NCBI GenBank assembly: GCA_017466065.1
Contig: JAFTUV010000010.1
Span: 10,849-74,848 of the forward strand
Origin: Bacteroidaceae bacterium
Lineage (GTDB): Bacteria; Bacteroidota; Bacteroidia; Bacteroidales; Bacteroidaceae
Direction of reading: 5' to 3'
DNA length: 64,000 nt
A program made the translations under genes and the position numbers. Each line of letters opens with the position of its first letter. Position 1 is the first letter of the stretch. Under the pieces are notes generated by a model. It was not told the DNA's origin, searched no databases, and saw nothing but the letters and a program-made list of their open reading frames with translations. This document shows, in pieces, positions 9,212 to 18,980 of the stretch.

Positions 9212-11110
9212 TTACCCTTTCTTAATCTTACCATCAACAACGACCACCCTCTCCTCGTCGCACAGTTCGCGCAACACCGCGGCCATACGCGCACGGGTGA
9301 GCCCCAGCCTATCAAGCTCGGCAGGGTCGTGTAGCGCACCGTCGGCAAGCAACTGCATCACACGCCCGGAATCGGCAGACAAAGGGGCTGTTGGGACATT
9401 CCCGGCGGCACGTTTGCTCACGCACACATCGCAATAACCGCAATCGCCGGCGACAGTGTCGCCAAAATAGGAGAGCAACACCCTGCTGCGACACTTCTCG
9501 TCGCTCACAGCATATTTTATTACGGCATTAAGCCTGTCGGCAAAGACGGCACGACGCTCCTCGTACACTTCGGGTGCGAAACGTAAATCCTTCGACAGCA
9601 CGCGGTGACGGGTAAATGTTATTATAGGGCACTTCTTCGAGGGGGCGTAACGTATGAGGCGTTTCTGCGACAGCGACACAAAAATCTCATACATACGGTG
9701 ACGCGACAGCTTTGTCACACGCGACAGATAGCGTTCATCGACAAAGACATAGTCGCTAAACAGGCCGCTGTAATTACGGAAAAGGGCATTTATGAGCAGT
9801 TCATAGTCGGCGGGGAGCCCCTTAAAATGGTACAACGCATTCTTGTCCACAATAAAATGCACGCGCGAAGCATACTCCATCTCCTCGACATATTCTATGT
9901 AACCCATTCGTGTGAGTATGCGCAGGGCACTGTCGGTGGGCAGCGTGGGCAGATGATACATCTTGCAAAAGTCGTTCAATGCAAATTCAAAGGTGCAGTT
10001 AAGCCCGTCGTTAAGTGCCATAGTGTAATAGTAGCATATATCGTCGTAAACTTCGGCGATAAACTCTTTCGACGGGTAGTTGTCGGAGAGGCGGCGAGAA
10101 GCCACCTGCTTGTCGATGCGACTGAAAAGAGTAACGGCGTAGGCACGATTGCCGTCACGCCCCGCACGGCCCGCCTCTTGAAAATAGGCCTCTATGGAGC
10201 TTGGCAGGTCGATGTGCAGCACAAGGCGAACATCGGGCTTGTCGATGCCCATTCCAAAGGCGTTGGTCGACACCATCACACGCGATTTTCCACTCTTCCA
10301 AGCCTCCTCGCGTGCATCCTTCGTTTCGGACGAGAGGCCGGCGTGGTAATATTCGGCAGTAACTCCCGATGCAACAAGAAACTCGCACACCTCCTTTGTC
10401 TTTTTGCGGTTGAGGGTGTATATTATCGCCGAGCCTTGTATGCGCGAGAGGATGTGCAGCAGTTCCTGTAATTTATTTTCTGTGTGACGCACTACATAAA
10501 CAAGATTCTTGCGCTCGAAACTCATACTGCAACAATTCTCGGCCTTGAATTCCAACTGTTGCTGTATATCCTTCACCACGGCAGGGGTAGCCGTCGCTGT
10601 GAGCGCAAGCACAGGCACTTGCGGGAAAAGAGCCCGCAGTTCCTTTATGCGACGGTAGGCCGGCCTGAAATCGTGCCCCCACTGCGAAATGCAGTGTGCC
10701 TCGTCGATGGTTATGAGCCTGACGGGAATGTGTTTTACCTTTGTGAGGAACAGTTCCGAGGATATGCGCTCGGGAGATATATAGAGAAACTTATAGTTGC
10801 CGAAAATGCAATTTTCGAGGGCGACGATAATGTCGCTGTTCCTCATACCCGAATATATTGCGGTAGCCTTAATGCCACGGCTGCGCAGGTTGGCAACTTG
10901 GTCTTTCATAAGTGCAATGAGGGGTGTGACCACTATGCACAGGCCGTCGGTTGCAAGCGTGGGCACCTGAAAGGTTATGCTCTTGCCACCGCCTGTGGGC
11001 ATAAGCCCAAGCGTGTCGCGCCCCGCTCCTATGCTCTCGATTATTTCGCGCTGTATGCCGCGAAAATCGTCGTACCCCCAATACTTTTTAAGAATTTCCC
11101 TGTATGTCAT
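9212..11110 (-). CDS. recQ: ATP-dependent DNA helicase RecQ
   Basis: A 632-residue superfamily 2 helicase that unwinds DNA 3' to 5' in recombinational repair. In order: motif 0 (YRGI-like, FRGIQREII), Walker A PTGGGKSITFQ near residue 40, the DEAH box TIDEAHCISQWGHDF, motif V/VI AFGMGIDKPDVRLVLH and QEAGRAGRDG, then the RQC region with zinc cysteines (CRSRVLLSYFG...CGYCDVC). The end is short and a classical HRDC domain is not evident, though a small winged-helix-like tail follows. It lies 7 bases downstream of recJ, an apparent recJ-recQ operon; these proteins act together in the RecF pathway. Confidence 0.95.
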   Translation of the reverse strand: MTYREILKKYWGYDDFRGIQREIIESIGAGRDTLGLMPTGGGKSITFQVPTLATDGLCIVVTPLIALMKDQVANLRSRGIKATAIYSGMRNSDIIVALENCIFGNYKFLYISPERISSELFLTKVKHIPVRLITIDEAHCISQWGHDFRPAYRRIKELRALFPQVPVLALTATATPAVVKDIQQQLEFKAENCCSMSFERKNLVYVVRHTENKLQELLHILSRIQGSAIIYTLNRKKTKEVCEFLVASGVTAEYYHAGLSSETKDAREEAWKSGKSRVMVSTNAFGMGIDKPDVRLVLHIDLPSSIEAYFQEAGRAGRDGNRAYAVTLFSRIDKQVASRRLSDNYPSKEFIAEVYDDICYYYTMALNDGLNCTFEFALNDFCKMYHLPTLPTDSALRILTRMGYIEYVEEMEYASRVHFIVDKNALYHFKGLPADYELLINALFRNYSGLFSDYVFVDERYLSRVTKLSRHRMYEIFVSLSQKRLIRYAPSKKCPIITFTRHRVLSKDLRFAPEVYEERRAVFADRLNAVIKYAVSDEKCRSRVLLSYFGDTVAGDCGYCDVCVSKRAAGNVPTAPLSADSGRVMQLLADGALHDPAELDRLGLTRARMAAVLRELCDEERVVVVDGKIKKG

Positions 11111-11117
11111 AGAACAG

Positions 11118-12842
11118 TCAGCGCACAGCCTTTGTGTGTATGCTCTCTATCTGCAACTGCACCTCACCGTGCTTGTAGGCGTTATCTTCGAGGGTGTAGC
11201 AGATGTCGAACAGTTGCTTCGACTTTATGTATTTTGCCTGACGGCTCTGCCCGAAGGCTATTCCATTGAGTATTGTGTTCGACTTATTATCGACAAGCTC
11301 CAATTTTATATGCTCCTGACGGCGACCCACTACCTTGCTTGTGCCATAGTCGCACACATTATGGGTGCAGAAGATGGGCTTTGTGTTGTCGGGGCCGTGG
11401 GGCGCGAACTTTTTTAGGTCGTTGAAGAACTTGCGTGTAATCTGGTGAAAATCAATCTCCGCATCAATTTCTATTATAGGGTCGGTCTGTTCGGGGAGGA
11501 TGTTTCCAGCCACAAACTCCTCGAAACGCGCGGCAAAAGCCGGAACATTGGCTACTTTGAGCGAAAAGCCGGCAGCGTATGTGTGCCCGCCGAAGTTGTC
11601 GAGCAGGTCGCGGCAATTCTCTATTGCCTTGTAAACATCGAACCCTGTTACCGAGCGTGCCGAGCCTGTGGCTATATCCCCAGTGCAGGTTATCACCACC
11701 GCTGGACGATGATATTCCTCGGTGAGGCGCGATGCTACAATGCCTATCACCCCGCGGTGCCAATCCTCGTTGAAGATTACAATGGCACGACGCTCGGCGA
11801 AACTTTCGAGGTTCTCCACTATTTTATTGGCCTCCTCGGTCATACTCTTGTCGAGTTCCTTGCGGGCTTCGTTAAATTCGTTTATCTGCTCGCTCATCAT
11901 AAGAGCCGTGGGCAGGTTGTTCTCTATGAGAAGGTCCACCGCCACCTTGCCCTGCTGTATGCGACCCGAAGCATTGATGCGAGGCCCTATCTTGAAGATT
12001 ATATCATTTATGCTTATCTCTTTGTCGCGCAGGCCGCACACTTGAATAATGGCTTTAAGGCCGGTGCTTGGTGCGTGATTAAGCTGCTTTATGCCGTGGT
12101 AGGCAAGAATGCGGTTCTCTCCCATTATGGGCACGAGGTCCGATGCGATGCTCACCGCCACAAGGTCGAGCAACGTATATAACTGCTCGGCAGGTATTGC
12201 ATTGTCCATTGCAAATGCCTGCATAAACTTGAACCCTACTCCGCAACCCGACAAGTGAGGGTAGGGATAGGTGGAATCGGCACGTTTGGGATTTAATATT
12301 GCCACTGCACAAGGCAGTTCCTCGTCGGGAACGTGGTGGTCGCATACGATAAAATCAATACCAAGCGATTTTGCGTATGCAATCTCCTCTATGGCCTTTA
12401 TTCCGCAGTCGAGCACTATTATAAGTTTTACGCCTGTTGAATTGGCATAATCGACACCTCTTTTAGAGATGCCGTAACCATCCTCGTTACGATCGGGAAT
12501 ATAGTAGTCTATATTCGAAGAGAACTGTTGAAGGAACCTATACACCAAGGCTACGGCCGTGGTACCGTCAACATCATAGTCGCCATAGACCAAAATGCGT
12601 TCCTTGCGCCCCAAAGCTCTGTTAAGACGTGCCACCGCAATGTCCATATCCTTCATAAGGAAGGGGCTGTGAAGCCCCGACAAGCGCGGACGAAAGAAAC
12701 TTTTGGCCTCTGCCGCGGTGGTTATACCGCGTTTCACGAGCAAGCTGCAAAGTATGGGGCTCATATCCAACTCGGCAGCCAACGTGTTAGCTGCTACAGT
12801 CTGTTCGTATGTAGGAGGTTGATATTTCCATTTCTGACCCAT
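11118..12842 (-). CDS. recJ: Single-stranded-DNA exonuclease RecJ
   Basis: A 574-residue DHH-family nuclease that degrades single-stranded DNA 5' to 3' in recombination and mismatch repair. Motifs: YGDYDVDGTTAVALVYRFL (motif I, about 80-98), LDCGIKAIEE (motif II), the DHH motif CDHHVPDEELP (motif III), LSGCGVGFKF and, after the linker, GRIQQGKVAVDLL with the C-terminal DHHA1 part NFGGHTYAAGFSLK. Length is normal for the family. Sequence ATAGTAGTCT/TATTATAG phrases before the gene gave no consensus promoter I would defend. recQ follows directly. Confidence 0.95.
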   Translation of the reverse strand: MGQKWKYQPPTYEQTVAANTLAAELDMSPILCSLLVKRGITTAAEAKSFFRPRLSGLHSPFLMKDMDIAVARLNRALGRKERILVYGDYDVDGTTAVALVYRFLQQFSSNIDYYIPDRNEDGYGISKRGVDYANSTGVKLIIVLDCGIKAIEEIAYAKSLGIDFIVCDHHVPDEELPCAVAILNPKRADSTYPYPHLSGCGVGFKFMQAFAMDNAIPAEQLYTLLDLVAVSIASDLVPIMGENRILAYHGIKQLNHAPSTGLKAIIQVCGLRDKEISINDIIFKIGPRINASGRIQQGKVAVDLLIENNLPTALMMSEQINEFNEARKELDKSMTEEANKIVENLESFAERRAIVIFNEDWHRGVIGIVASRLTEEYHRPAVVITCTGDIATGSARSVTGFDVYKAIENCRDLLDNFGGHTYAAGFSLKVANVPAFAARFEEFVAGNILPEQTDPIIEIDAEIDFHQITRKFFNDLKKFAPHGPDNTKPIFCTHNVCDYGTSKVVGRRQEHIKLELVDNKSNTILNGIAFGQSRQAKYIKSKQLFDICYTLEDNAYKHGEVQLQIESIHTKAVR

Positions 12843-13050
12843 TTATATTTTATTTTTATTTTTGCTTTGCTCAACGAGAATCACCTCACAGACGGTTGCG
12901 CCACTCCTCTCTATTATATCACCTATCAGCTGCGCCAAAAGGGCCTGCAATATCATTTTTAGCCCTAAAAACCGCACGGCGGCGGAAAAACGACCTTTTC
13001 CGCGCAAGATAATTCTCTCAATTTGTAAAGATACGGAAAACTATTCTAAT

Positions 13051-13092
13051 AAAATAATTGATTCTGCATTTTTTTGCAGAATCAATTATTTT
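13051..13092 (-). terminator. Long perfect hairpin after the acyl ligase gene
   Basis: An 18-bp perfect stem (13051-13068 with 13075-13092, core TTGATTCTGCA/TGCAGAATCAA) with a T6 loop lies 49 bases beyond the stop of the minus-strand ligase gene. It ends in an A/T run on both strands, so it may terminate in either direction. Confidence 0.7.
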
Positions 13093-13141
13093 CCTCGACA
13101 AACGGGCTTCGAGAGCCGAGGAACGGCATATGAAAAAGTTA

Positions 13142-14815
13142 TCAATTATACATAAATCGCTTGATGCTCAATTTGGGAGTCTTTTCAAAAGGCTCTACGC
13201 GCGTTTCACAGATGCTTATCTGGCTATACGCCGGCAATTTTGCATTCAACGCAAACACCTGACGCTCCATTTCGGCACGCAATTGCTCTTTGTCAAGACC
13301 TGCCGCGGCTGCCGCGTCCTTATCAACAACCACAAGTGCCACAATTGCATATTTACGGCTCACCACCAACGACTCTACCACCATAGGGAGGCTGTTAATC
13401 ATCTCTTCTATTTCTTCGGGGTAGATATTTTGTCCGCTACCGGTGAGTATCATATTCTTGCAACGACCTTTAATGTAGATATGTCCCTTGCGGTCGCGTA
13501 TGGCCATATCTCCGGTCTTCAACCAGCCATCGTGCGTGAAGGCAGCATTTGTAGCTTCGGGGTTATTATAATAGCCCTCGGTAACCACATCGCCACGCAC
13601 TTGCACCTCACCGGGAATTCTCGCAGGATGCTCCGAGTCTATTCTCACCTCAATGGTGGGAGCAGCAATGCCCCCTTCGTTGCCCAACATAGGGTGCGAC
13701 CAGCCTTTATAGCTGATAAGGGGACCGCACTCGGTCATTCCATAGCCAACGGCGTATGGAATTTTAAGCATCTGCATAACATCGTCGACATCTTTCCCTA
13801 TGGCTGCGCCACCCAAGAACAGGCCTGCATACTCTATATTCTCGCCAAACACCGACATTACTTTTGAGCGTATCTTCTTTATAAGCAACGAGCGAATGCC
13901 GGGAATTGCAAGCAAGAAACGCATTGCCGGTTTTTTGAGCGTGGGAATGACCTTCGAGCGGAATATTTTTTCAATGAGCAGTGGCACGGTAATGAACATA
14001 AAAGGCTTAACATCGGCCAATGCTGCGAGCAAACGGGCGGGAGTAGGCTTTGTGGTCAATATGCAAAGGTGACAGCCACCGGCAATAGTAAAAATAAAGT
14101 CGAACGAAAGACCCATAATATGTGCCAATGGCAACATAGAAAGCACGGCACCACCCTTCTTCTGACGAATGAGCCTGCGAGCCACCTCTATATTACCCGA
14201 AATTGATTTTGCACGCAGCATAACACCCTTGGGCGCACTGCTTGTTCCCGAGGTATAACTGATAAGAGCAAGGCTCTCAACGCTATCCTTACAGAAATTC
14301 ACATCCTTCTTGGAAACGCCATTAGGAAATCTCTTCGCAAACTCACTCTTCGCCGCATCGCACATTTTCACAAACTCTTTCGAAGAGCCGGCCGCCGCAT
14401 CCAACGACACAATATCCACAAGCCCCAAGAATCCATCAAAGGAGGAAAATTGCGAAAGAGCACCATCGCGCGAAAGAGCATCATAAATAGGAGTATCGAG
14501 AATGAGCATTTTGCTGCCCGACAGACGAGTGAGGTCGGCCACATTGCTTGGCAGAAAGTCGGCCAAGAGAGGCACCGCAACCGCGTCGTATGAAACTATC
14601 GACAGAAAAGATATACACCACTCGGCTGAGTTTCTTGCGCAGATTGCAATCTTATCGCCCTTCTCAATGCCACACGCCTCAAACAGCAGATGCATTTTCT
14701 TCATCGATGCTGCAAGACCGCTGTATGTATATGTCTTTGCACCATAGTTCGACACTGCGGGTTTATCCCAATTGTTCTTAATAGCTTCGTCAATGTAATT
14801 TAAAAAGTGAACCAT
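13142..14815 (-). CDS. AMP-binding long-chain acyl-CoA/ACP ligase
   Basis: A 557-residue member of the ANL (acyl-CoA synthetase) superfamily, which activates a carboxylate as acyl-AMP and passes it to a thiol. Motifs in order: P-loop LALISYTSGTSSAPKGVML (about residue 190), AVGYGMTECGPLISY (A5, about 360), GWLKTGDMAIRDRKGHIYIK (A7/A8) and GSGQNIYPEEIEEMI (A8 lysine region). The C-terminal lysine motif is LSIKRFMYN. It resembles FadD-like ligases for fatty acids, but the substrate is not deducible. Transcribed alone; an 18-bp palindrome lies just upstream of its promoter. Confidence 0.85.
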   Translation of the reverse strand: MVHFLNYIDEAIKNNWDKPAVSNYGAKTYTYSGLAASMKKMHLLFEACGIEKGDKIAICARNSAEWCISFLSIVSYDAVAVPLLADFLPSNVADLTRLSGSKMLILDTPIYDALSRDGALSQFSSFDGFLGLVDIVSLDAAAGSSKEFVKMCDAAKSEFAKRFPNGVSKKDVNFCKDSVESLALISYTSGTSSAPKGVMLRAKSISGNIEVARRLIRQKKGGAVLSMLPLAHIMGLSFDFIFTIAGGCHLCILTTKPTPARLLAALADVKPFMFITVPLLIEKIFRSKVIPTLKKPAMRFLLAIPGIRSLLIKKIRSKVMSVFGENIEYAGLFLGGAAIGKDVDDVMQMLKIPYAVGYGMTECGPLISYKGWSHPMLGNEGGIAAPTIEVRIDSEHPARIPGEVQVRGDVVTEGYYNNPEATNAAFTHDGWLKTGDMAIRDRKGHIYIKGRCKNMILTGSGQNIYPEEIEEMINSLPMVVESLVVSRKYAIVALVVVDKDAAAAAGLDKEQLRAEMERQVFALNAKLPAYSQISICETRVEPFEKTPKLSIKRFMYN

Positions 14816-14872
14816 ATAATAAAGATTTTAATATTCTGCTCATTCTCGGAACAATGTCACCGAAAAACAATG

Positions 14873-14880
14873 CAAAAATA
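14873..14880 (-). promoter_or_regulatory. -7 box of the acyl ligase gene
   Basis: On the minus strand TATTTTTG (TAnnTTTG) lies 57 bases upstream of the ATG. A TTTG 23 bases further upstream is slightly too far for an ideal -33. Confidence 0.5.
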
Positions 14881-14901
14881 TTACAAACAGACGAAAAAGC
14901 C

Positions 14902-14944
14902 CTCAAAAATTGCACAAATTAACCCTATTTGTGCAATTTTTGAG
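14902..14944. promoter_or_regulatory. 18-bp perfect palindrome upstream of the acyl ligase
   Basis: 14902-14919 and 14927-14944 are exact inverse complements (core AATTGCACAAAT) around a 7-base loop. It overlaps the -33 region of the ligase promoter. Its half-site TTGCACAA also occurs in the palindrome of the tetR promoter at 49137. It may be an operator, or a second terminator for the pepC operon, since on the minus strand GGGCTTTTT follows. Confidence 0.5.
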
Positions 14945-15021
14945 TTAAAAAACGCTTTTAAGAACAACAAATTTAACAGTTTTTTACAAAAACGCAAATT
15001 ATCCCTTAACACACAAGCAAA

Positions 15022-15062
15022 AAGAAACAAACCTCCGCCACCATAGCAGAGGTTTGTTTCTT
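15022..15062 (-). terminator. Terminator of the recA-pepC operon
   Basis: A 14-bp stem (15022-15035 with 15049-15062, core GAAACAAACCTC) followed on the minus strand by CTTTTTG, 34 bases past the pepC stop. Confidence 0.8.
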
Positions 15063-15095
15063 ATAGGCAAAAGCCCTTAATATAATAAGGTATTA

Positions 15096-16301
15096 TTACT
15101 TAATGCCCAATTTCTTGCGAATATCCTTGGGAATAGCATTCTTGTGAACAACAATGTTCATAGTTTTGTAGCGCACGAAAGCCTTTGAAGCATACCATAC
15201 GCCTTTATATTTGCCGGCATTACCCCAAGAGTTCTTAACCATATAATACTCCACGCCATCCTTATCCTTTGCAATACCGTAAATCTGCATACCGTGATCG
15301 TCGGTTGTTTCCCAATTATCATAAGCAACCTGACGCTCTTCCTGTGTACACCACTTCTCGGTAGAAGGCTTGGGAGTATTCTTCTTGTCGGCCTCGCTCA
15401 ATTTGAGCCATTTTGCCATATCCGAACCTTCGAGGCTTGCGCTCTTGGCAGCATCGGGCATTGTAGCCTTACCGTCGCGTGTGAAGCCACTCTCGCTGAC
15501 ATCGCTACCCCAAGCAATTGTGTAACCCTCCATAATTGCATTGTCGAACACCTGCATAAACTCGTCGATGGGGAGGTTATAGGATTTTGCCCAACGCCAG
15601 TTGTCCTGAACCTCGATTACAAAAGAGTCGTAGAAAGGATAATGTGTATAGGATGTCAAAGAGATGTAATCGTCGGCATTCAAGCCCAAAGACTCATAGA
15701 ACGACTTGGGGGTATACTCCTTGCCTTCGTATGTAAATTTCTCGGGACGCTTGCCAAGATAAATGTCGTGGATAGACTCGATGCACTTTTTCCACAAGGG
15801 AACTTTGTCGGCACCAACTTGAAGCGAACGCTGCTTGCCCTTTGCAATAGCCTCAACAACAGCATCGGATACTGCCGAGAGTTCATTATGAACACTCAAA
15901 GTGTCGCCATACATTACACCGGGGCGCATTTCAGCCTCGGGAACAAGGCCAAAAGTCTTCATTCCGTAGATAACATCGTAGAATGAACCACCCTGCGAGA
16001 AAGAAATATCGCCGTGTGTACGCACAGCTTTGTCGGCACGGTCGAGATAAGTGTTGTAAACAATGTACATTTCGGAAAAATCGTACTCTCCTTTACCCAT
16101 ACGAAGGAGCTCCGACTCGATGAACGCCAGCGACGAGTAGCACCAGCAGGTACCGGCCTGATTCTGATTCTTGATACTTGTGATAGGATTCTCCTTAACA
16201 ACGGTAAATTCGGGAGCCTCCTCTTTCTTCTGCTCTGCCTCTTGTGCAAAGATATTCACGCCGGCAAAAGCAAGCGCAATCAATAAAAACGTTTTCTTCA
16301 T
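15096..16301 (-). CDS. Secreted C1B (bleomycin hydrolase/aminopeptidase C-like) cysteine peptidase
   Basis: A 401-residue papain-fold peptidase. The signal peptide ends at IFAQ (about residue 20). The catalytic cysteine is C52 in NQNQAGTCWCYSS, histidine is in TDDHGMQIYGIAKD and asparagine in YMVKNSWGNAGKY. Together they form the Cys-His-Asn triad of family C1B. The standard cytoplasmic enzymes are about 440-450 residues; this form is shorter and exported, which is common in Bacteroidales. It is the last gene of an apparent operon and starts 3 bases after recA, with a strong terminator behind it. Confidence 0.87.
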   Translation of the reverse strand: MKKTFLLIALAFAGVNIFAQEAEQKKEEAPEFTVVKENPITSIKNQNQAGTCWCYSSLAFIESELLRMGKGEYDFSEMYIVYNTYLDRADKAVRTHGDISFSQGGSFYDVIYGMKTFGLVPEAEMRPGVMYGDTLSVHNELSAVSDAVVEAIAKGKQRSLQVGADKVPLWKKCIESIHDIYLGKRPEKFTYEGKEYTPKSFYESLGLNADDYISLTSYTHYPFYDSFVIEVQDNWRWAKSYNLPIDEFMQVFDNAIMEGYTIAWGSDVSESGFTRDGKATMPDAAKSASLEGSDMAKWLKLSEADKKNTPKPSTEKWCTQEERQVAYDNWETTDDHGMQIYGIAKDKDGVEYYMVKNSWGNAGKYKGVWYASKAFVRYKTMNIVVHKNAIPKDIRKKLGIK

Positions 16302-16304
16302 TTC

Positions 16305-17342
16305 TTATTCTTCTATATTGTTAGTACTGTTTTTCATAGCATCGGCTATCTTGCTCTCCAATTCCTCGGCAAGTTCGGGGTTGTCGGCAAGCAGAGCCTT
16401 GGTGCGGTCGCGACCCTGTGCGAGCTTTGTATCGCCGTAACTGAAAAACGAACCGCTCTTCTTTATTACGCCATACTGCACGCCCAAGTCCACTATTTCG
16501 CCCACGCGCGATATTCCCTCGCCGAACATAATGTCGAATTCTGCCTTGCGGAAGGGGGGAGCAACCTTGTTCTTTACCACTTTCACGCGTACTTGGTTAC
16601 CGATGGCATCCTCACCATCCTTTATCTGGCTCACACGACGAATGTCGAGGCGAACCGACGAGTAGAATTTGAGTGCGTTACCACCGGTGGTTGTTTCGGG
16701 GTTGCCGAACATTATACCAATCTTCTCGCGCAACTGATTGATGAAGATACAGGTTGTCTTTGTCTTGCTTATGGCCGAAGTGAGCTTGCGCAGGGCCTGT
16801 GACATAAGGCGTGCTTGAAGACCCACCTTATTGTCGCCCATTTCGCCCTCAATCTCAGCCTTCGGAGTGAGTGCCGCAACCGAGTCTATCACAATAATGT
16901 CGATGGCCGACGAGCGTATGAGCTGCTCGGCAATCTCCAATGCCTGCTCACCGCAGTCGGGCTGCGAGATAAGCAAGTTGTCGATGTCCACTCCCAATTT
17001 CTGCGCATAGAAACGGTCGAATGCGTGCTCGGCATCAATTATGGCAGCAATGCCACCCATTTTCTGCGCTTCGGCTATGGCGTGAATGGCAAGCGTAGTC
17101 TTACCCGACGATTCGGGACCATAAATCTCAATTATACGGCCACGGGGAAAACCGCCCACGCCCAACGCAGCATTAAGGCCTACCGAACCTGTAGGGATAA
17201 CATCTATATCTTCATAGTTGTCGTCGCCCAATTTCATTATGGAACCTTTGCCAAAGTTCTTCTCTATCTTATCCATTGCAGCTTGAAGAGCACGCAGCTT
17301 CTCATTGCCTGCAATATTTTCCAATTCCTCTTTTTTTGCCAT
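16305..17342 (-). CDS. recA: Recombinase RecA
   Basis: A 345-residue recombinase that forms filaments on single-stranded DNA, drives strand exchange and promotes LexA-type cleavage. Walker A is [20 protein letters not shown] (about residues 72-91), Walker B ends [11 protein letters not shown], and loop L2 contains [22 protein letters not shown]. Length and motif order are those of a normal RecA. It sits 17 bases behind the carboxynorspermidine dehydrogenase gene and 3 bases before the C1 peptidase gene. No dedicated SOS box was recognised. Expression seems to come from the operon promoter near 18.7 kb. Confidence 0.98.
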   Translation of the reverse strand: MAKKEELENIAGNEKLRALQAAMDKIEKNFGKGSIMKLGDDNYEDIDVIPTGSVGLNAALGVGGFPRGRIIEIYGPESSGKTTLAIHAIAEAQKMGGIAAIIDAEHAFDRFYAQKLGVDIDNLLISQPDCGEQALEIAEQLIRSSAIDIIVIDSVAALTPKAEIEGEMGDNKVGLQARLMSQALRKLTSAISKTKTTCIFINQLREKIGIMFGNPETTTGGNALKFYSSVRLDIRRVSQIKDGEDAIGNQVRVKVVKNKVAPPFRKAEFDIMFGEGISRVGEIVDLGVQYGVIKKSGSFFSYGDTKLAQGRDRTKALLADNPELAEELESKIADAMKNSTNNIEE

Positions 17343-17359
17343 TGTTTGTATTTATATTA

Positions 17360-18553
17360 TTAAAGTTCTAAATCTTTGTCGAACTCCTCGTGCCAAGGAA
17401 GACCCTGTTTGTTAAGCTGTTCCATAAAAGGATCGGGGTCGAACTGCTCAACATTCCACACACCGGGCTTGCGCCACAGCCCCTTCAAGAACATCATAGC
17501 TCCAATCATCGCAGGAACACCGGTAGTGTAGCTCACGCCCTGCATACCTGTCTCTTTGTATGCTGCCTGATGGCTGCAATTATTGTAAACATAATAGGTG
17601 CGCTCCTTGCCATCCTTTATACCGCGTATGCGACAGCCGATCGATGTTTCGCCCTCGTAGTTCTCTCCTAAATCCTGCGGATTGGGAAGAACGGCTTTAA
17701 GGAATTGCAAAGGAACAATCTTCATTCCGTTGTAGTCAATCTCGTCGATACGCGCCATTCCTATATTCTGGATTACGCGCAGGTGAGTGAGATACTCTTG
17801 GCCGAAAGTCATCCAGAAACGGGCACGCTTTATTGTGGGGAAGTTCTTTGTGAGCGATTCGAGCTCCTCGTGGAACAACAGATAAGACTCACGGGGACCG
17901 ATGTTGGGGTATGTGATGGGCTGGTGTATTTCGAGCGCACCTGTTTCAACCCACTTGCCATCCTGATAGTAACGGCCGTTCTGTGTAATTTCGCGTATGT
18001 TTATTTCGGGATTGAAGTTTGTTGCAAATGCTTTATGGTGGTCACCGGCATTGCAATCGACAATATCGAGGTAGTGAATCTCGTCGAAATAGTGCTTTGC
18101 AGCGTATGCTGTGTAAACACCGCTCACTCCCGGGTCGAATCCGCAACCGAGAATTGCTGTGAGGCCGGCCTCCTTGAAACGCTCGTGATAGGCCCACTGC
18201 CAGCTGTATTCAAAGTGAGCCTCGTCCTTGGGCTCATAGTTGGCTGTGTCGAGGTAGTTCACGCCGCACTGCAAACAGGCCTCCATAATGGTGAGGTCTT
18301 GATAAGGAAGAGCCACATTGATAACAATTTCGGGCTTGAAGCTGTTGAACAGCGCAACAAGTTCCTCAACGCTATCGGCATCCACCGCTGCTGTCTTGAT
18401 ATTGGGATTGCCTATCGCTTTTACAATAGCATCGCATTTGGAGCGAGTGCGGCTGGCAATCATTATATCGGTAAACACATCACTGTTCTGTGCCACTTTA
18501 AAAGCAGCTACTGTACCTACGCCACCGGCGCCGATGATTAAAACTTTTGCCAT
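17360..18553 (-). CDS. Carboxynorspermidine dehydrogenase (saccharopine dehydrogenase family)
   Basis: A 397-residue NAD(P)-dependent oxidoreductase. The Rossmann motif IIGAGGVGTVAAFKVAQ is at residues 6-22, then VINVALPYQDLTIMEACLQ, DTANYEPKDEAHFEYSWQW, GCGFDPGVSGVYTAYAAKHY and DCNAGDHHKAFATNFNPEIN. These agree with carboxyspermidine/carboxynorspermidine dehydrogenase rather than fungal-type saccharopine reductase. That enzyme condenses aspartate semialdehyde with putrescine or diaminopropane, and a separate decarboxylase completes the polyamine (not in this window). First gene of an operon with recA and the C1 peptidase. Its promoter lies 131 bases upstream. Confidence 0.85.
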   Translation of the reverse strand: MAKVLIIGAGGVGTVAAFKVAQNSDVFTDIMIASRTRSKCDAIVKAIGNPNIKTAAVDADSVEELVALFNSFKPEIVINVALPYQDLTIMEACLQCGVNYLDTANYEPKDEAHFEYSWQWAYHERFKEAGLTAILGCGFDPGVSGVYTAYAAKHYFDEIHYLDIVDCNAGDHHKAFATNFNPEINIREITQNGRYYQDGKWVETGALEIHQPITYPNIGPRESYLLFHEELESLTKNFPTIKRARFWMTFGQEYLTHLRVIQNIGMARIDEIDYNGMKIVPLQFLKAVLPNPQDLGENYEGETSIGCRIRGIKDGKERTYYVYNNCSHQAAYKETGMQGVSYTTGVPAMIGAMMFLKGLWRKPGVWNVEQFDPDPFMEQLNKQGLPWHEEFDKDLEL

Positions 18554-18683
18554 TTTAATATTCGTTTAAAAGGGTTTATAAATATTTTCTATCATATCAA
18601 ACAAAAAGAGGCAATTCCACCCTAAAAAGATGGTTGCTTCGCCGGCACCGCAGACTACAAAGCCCAAAATGCCATTTTGTATG

Positions 18684-18716
18684 CAAATATAACACAAATG
18701 AGCGAAAATAAACAAA
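18684..18716 (-). promoter_or_regulatory. Promoter of the carboxynorspermidine dehydrogenase-recA-pepC operon
   Basis: On the minus strand TTTG (18713-18716), a 21-base spacer and TATATTTG (18684-18691) form a perfect Bacteroidetes promoter. It lies inside the first, diverged copy of the 82-bp repeat. Confidence 0.7.
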
Positions 18717-18980
18717 AGTATTTTGTTTTTTTCACCGCGAATGCAGGTATATTCGCGGTTTACCGCAAATTAACACAAATGAGCGAGAATAAATAAAGTT
18801 TACTTTATTTTTTTCAAAGCGAATGCAGACATATTCGCGGAACACCGCAAATTAACACAAATGAGCGAGAATAAATAAAGTTTACTTTATTTTTTTCAAA
18901 GCGAATGCAGACATATTCGCGGAACACCGCAAATTAACACAAATGAGCGAGAATAAATAAAGTTTACTTTATTTTTTTCA
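18690..18980. repeat. 82-bp tandem repeat, about 3.5 copies
   Basis: Units start at 18690 (81 bp, diverged), 18771, 18853 and 18935 (46 bp, partial). The units at 18771 and 18853 are identical over 82 bases, as is the partial unit. Each full unit holds two hairpins: AATAAAGT-TT-ACTTTATT and GCGAAT...ATTCGC (CCGCGAAT...ATTCGCGG in the first copy). A further piece of the repeat (ATATTCGCGGTTTACCGCAAA) resumes at about 19068, after roughly 88 unrelated bases. Confidence 0.9.

Noticed and set aside
9605..11269. Long plus-strand ORFs opposite recQ
   Set aside because: Antisense to clear helicase motifs; no independent features.
18690..18980. CRISPR array
   Set aside because: Units are 82 bases and directly adjacent, without unique spacers, and no cas genes are near.
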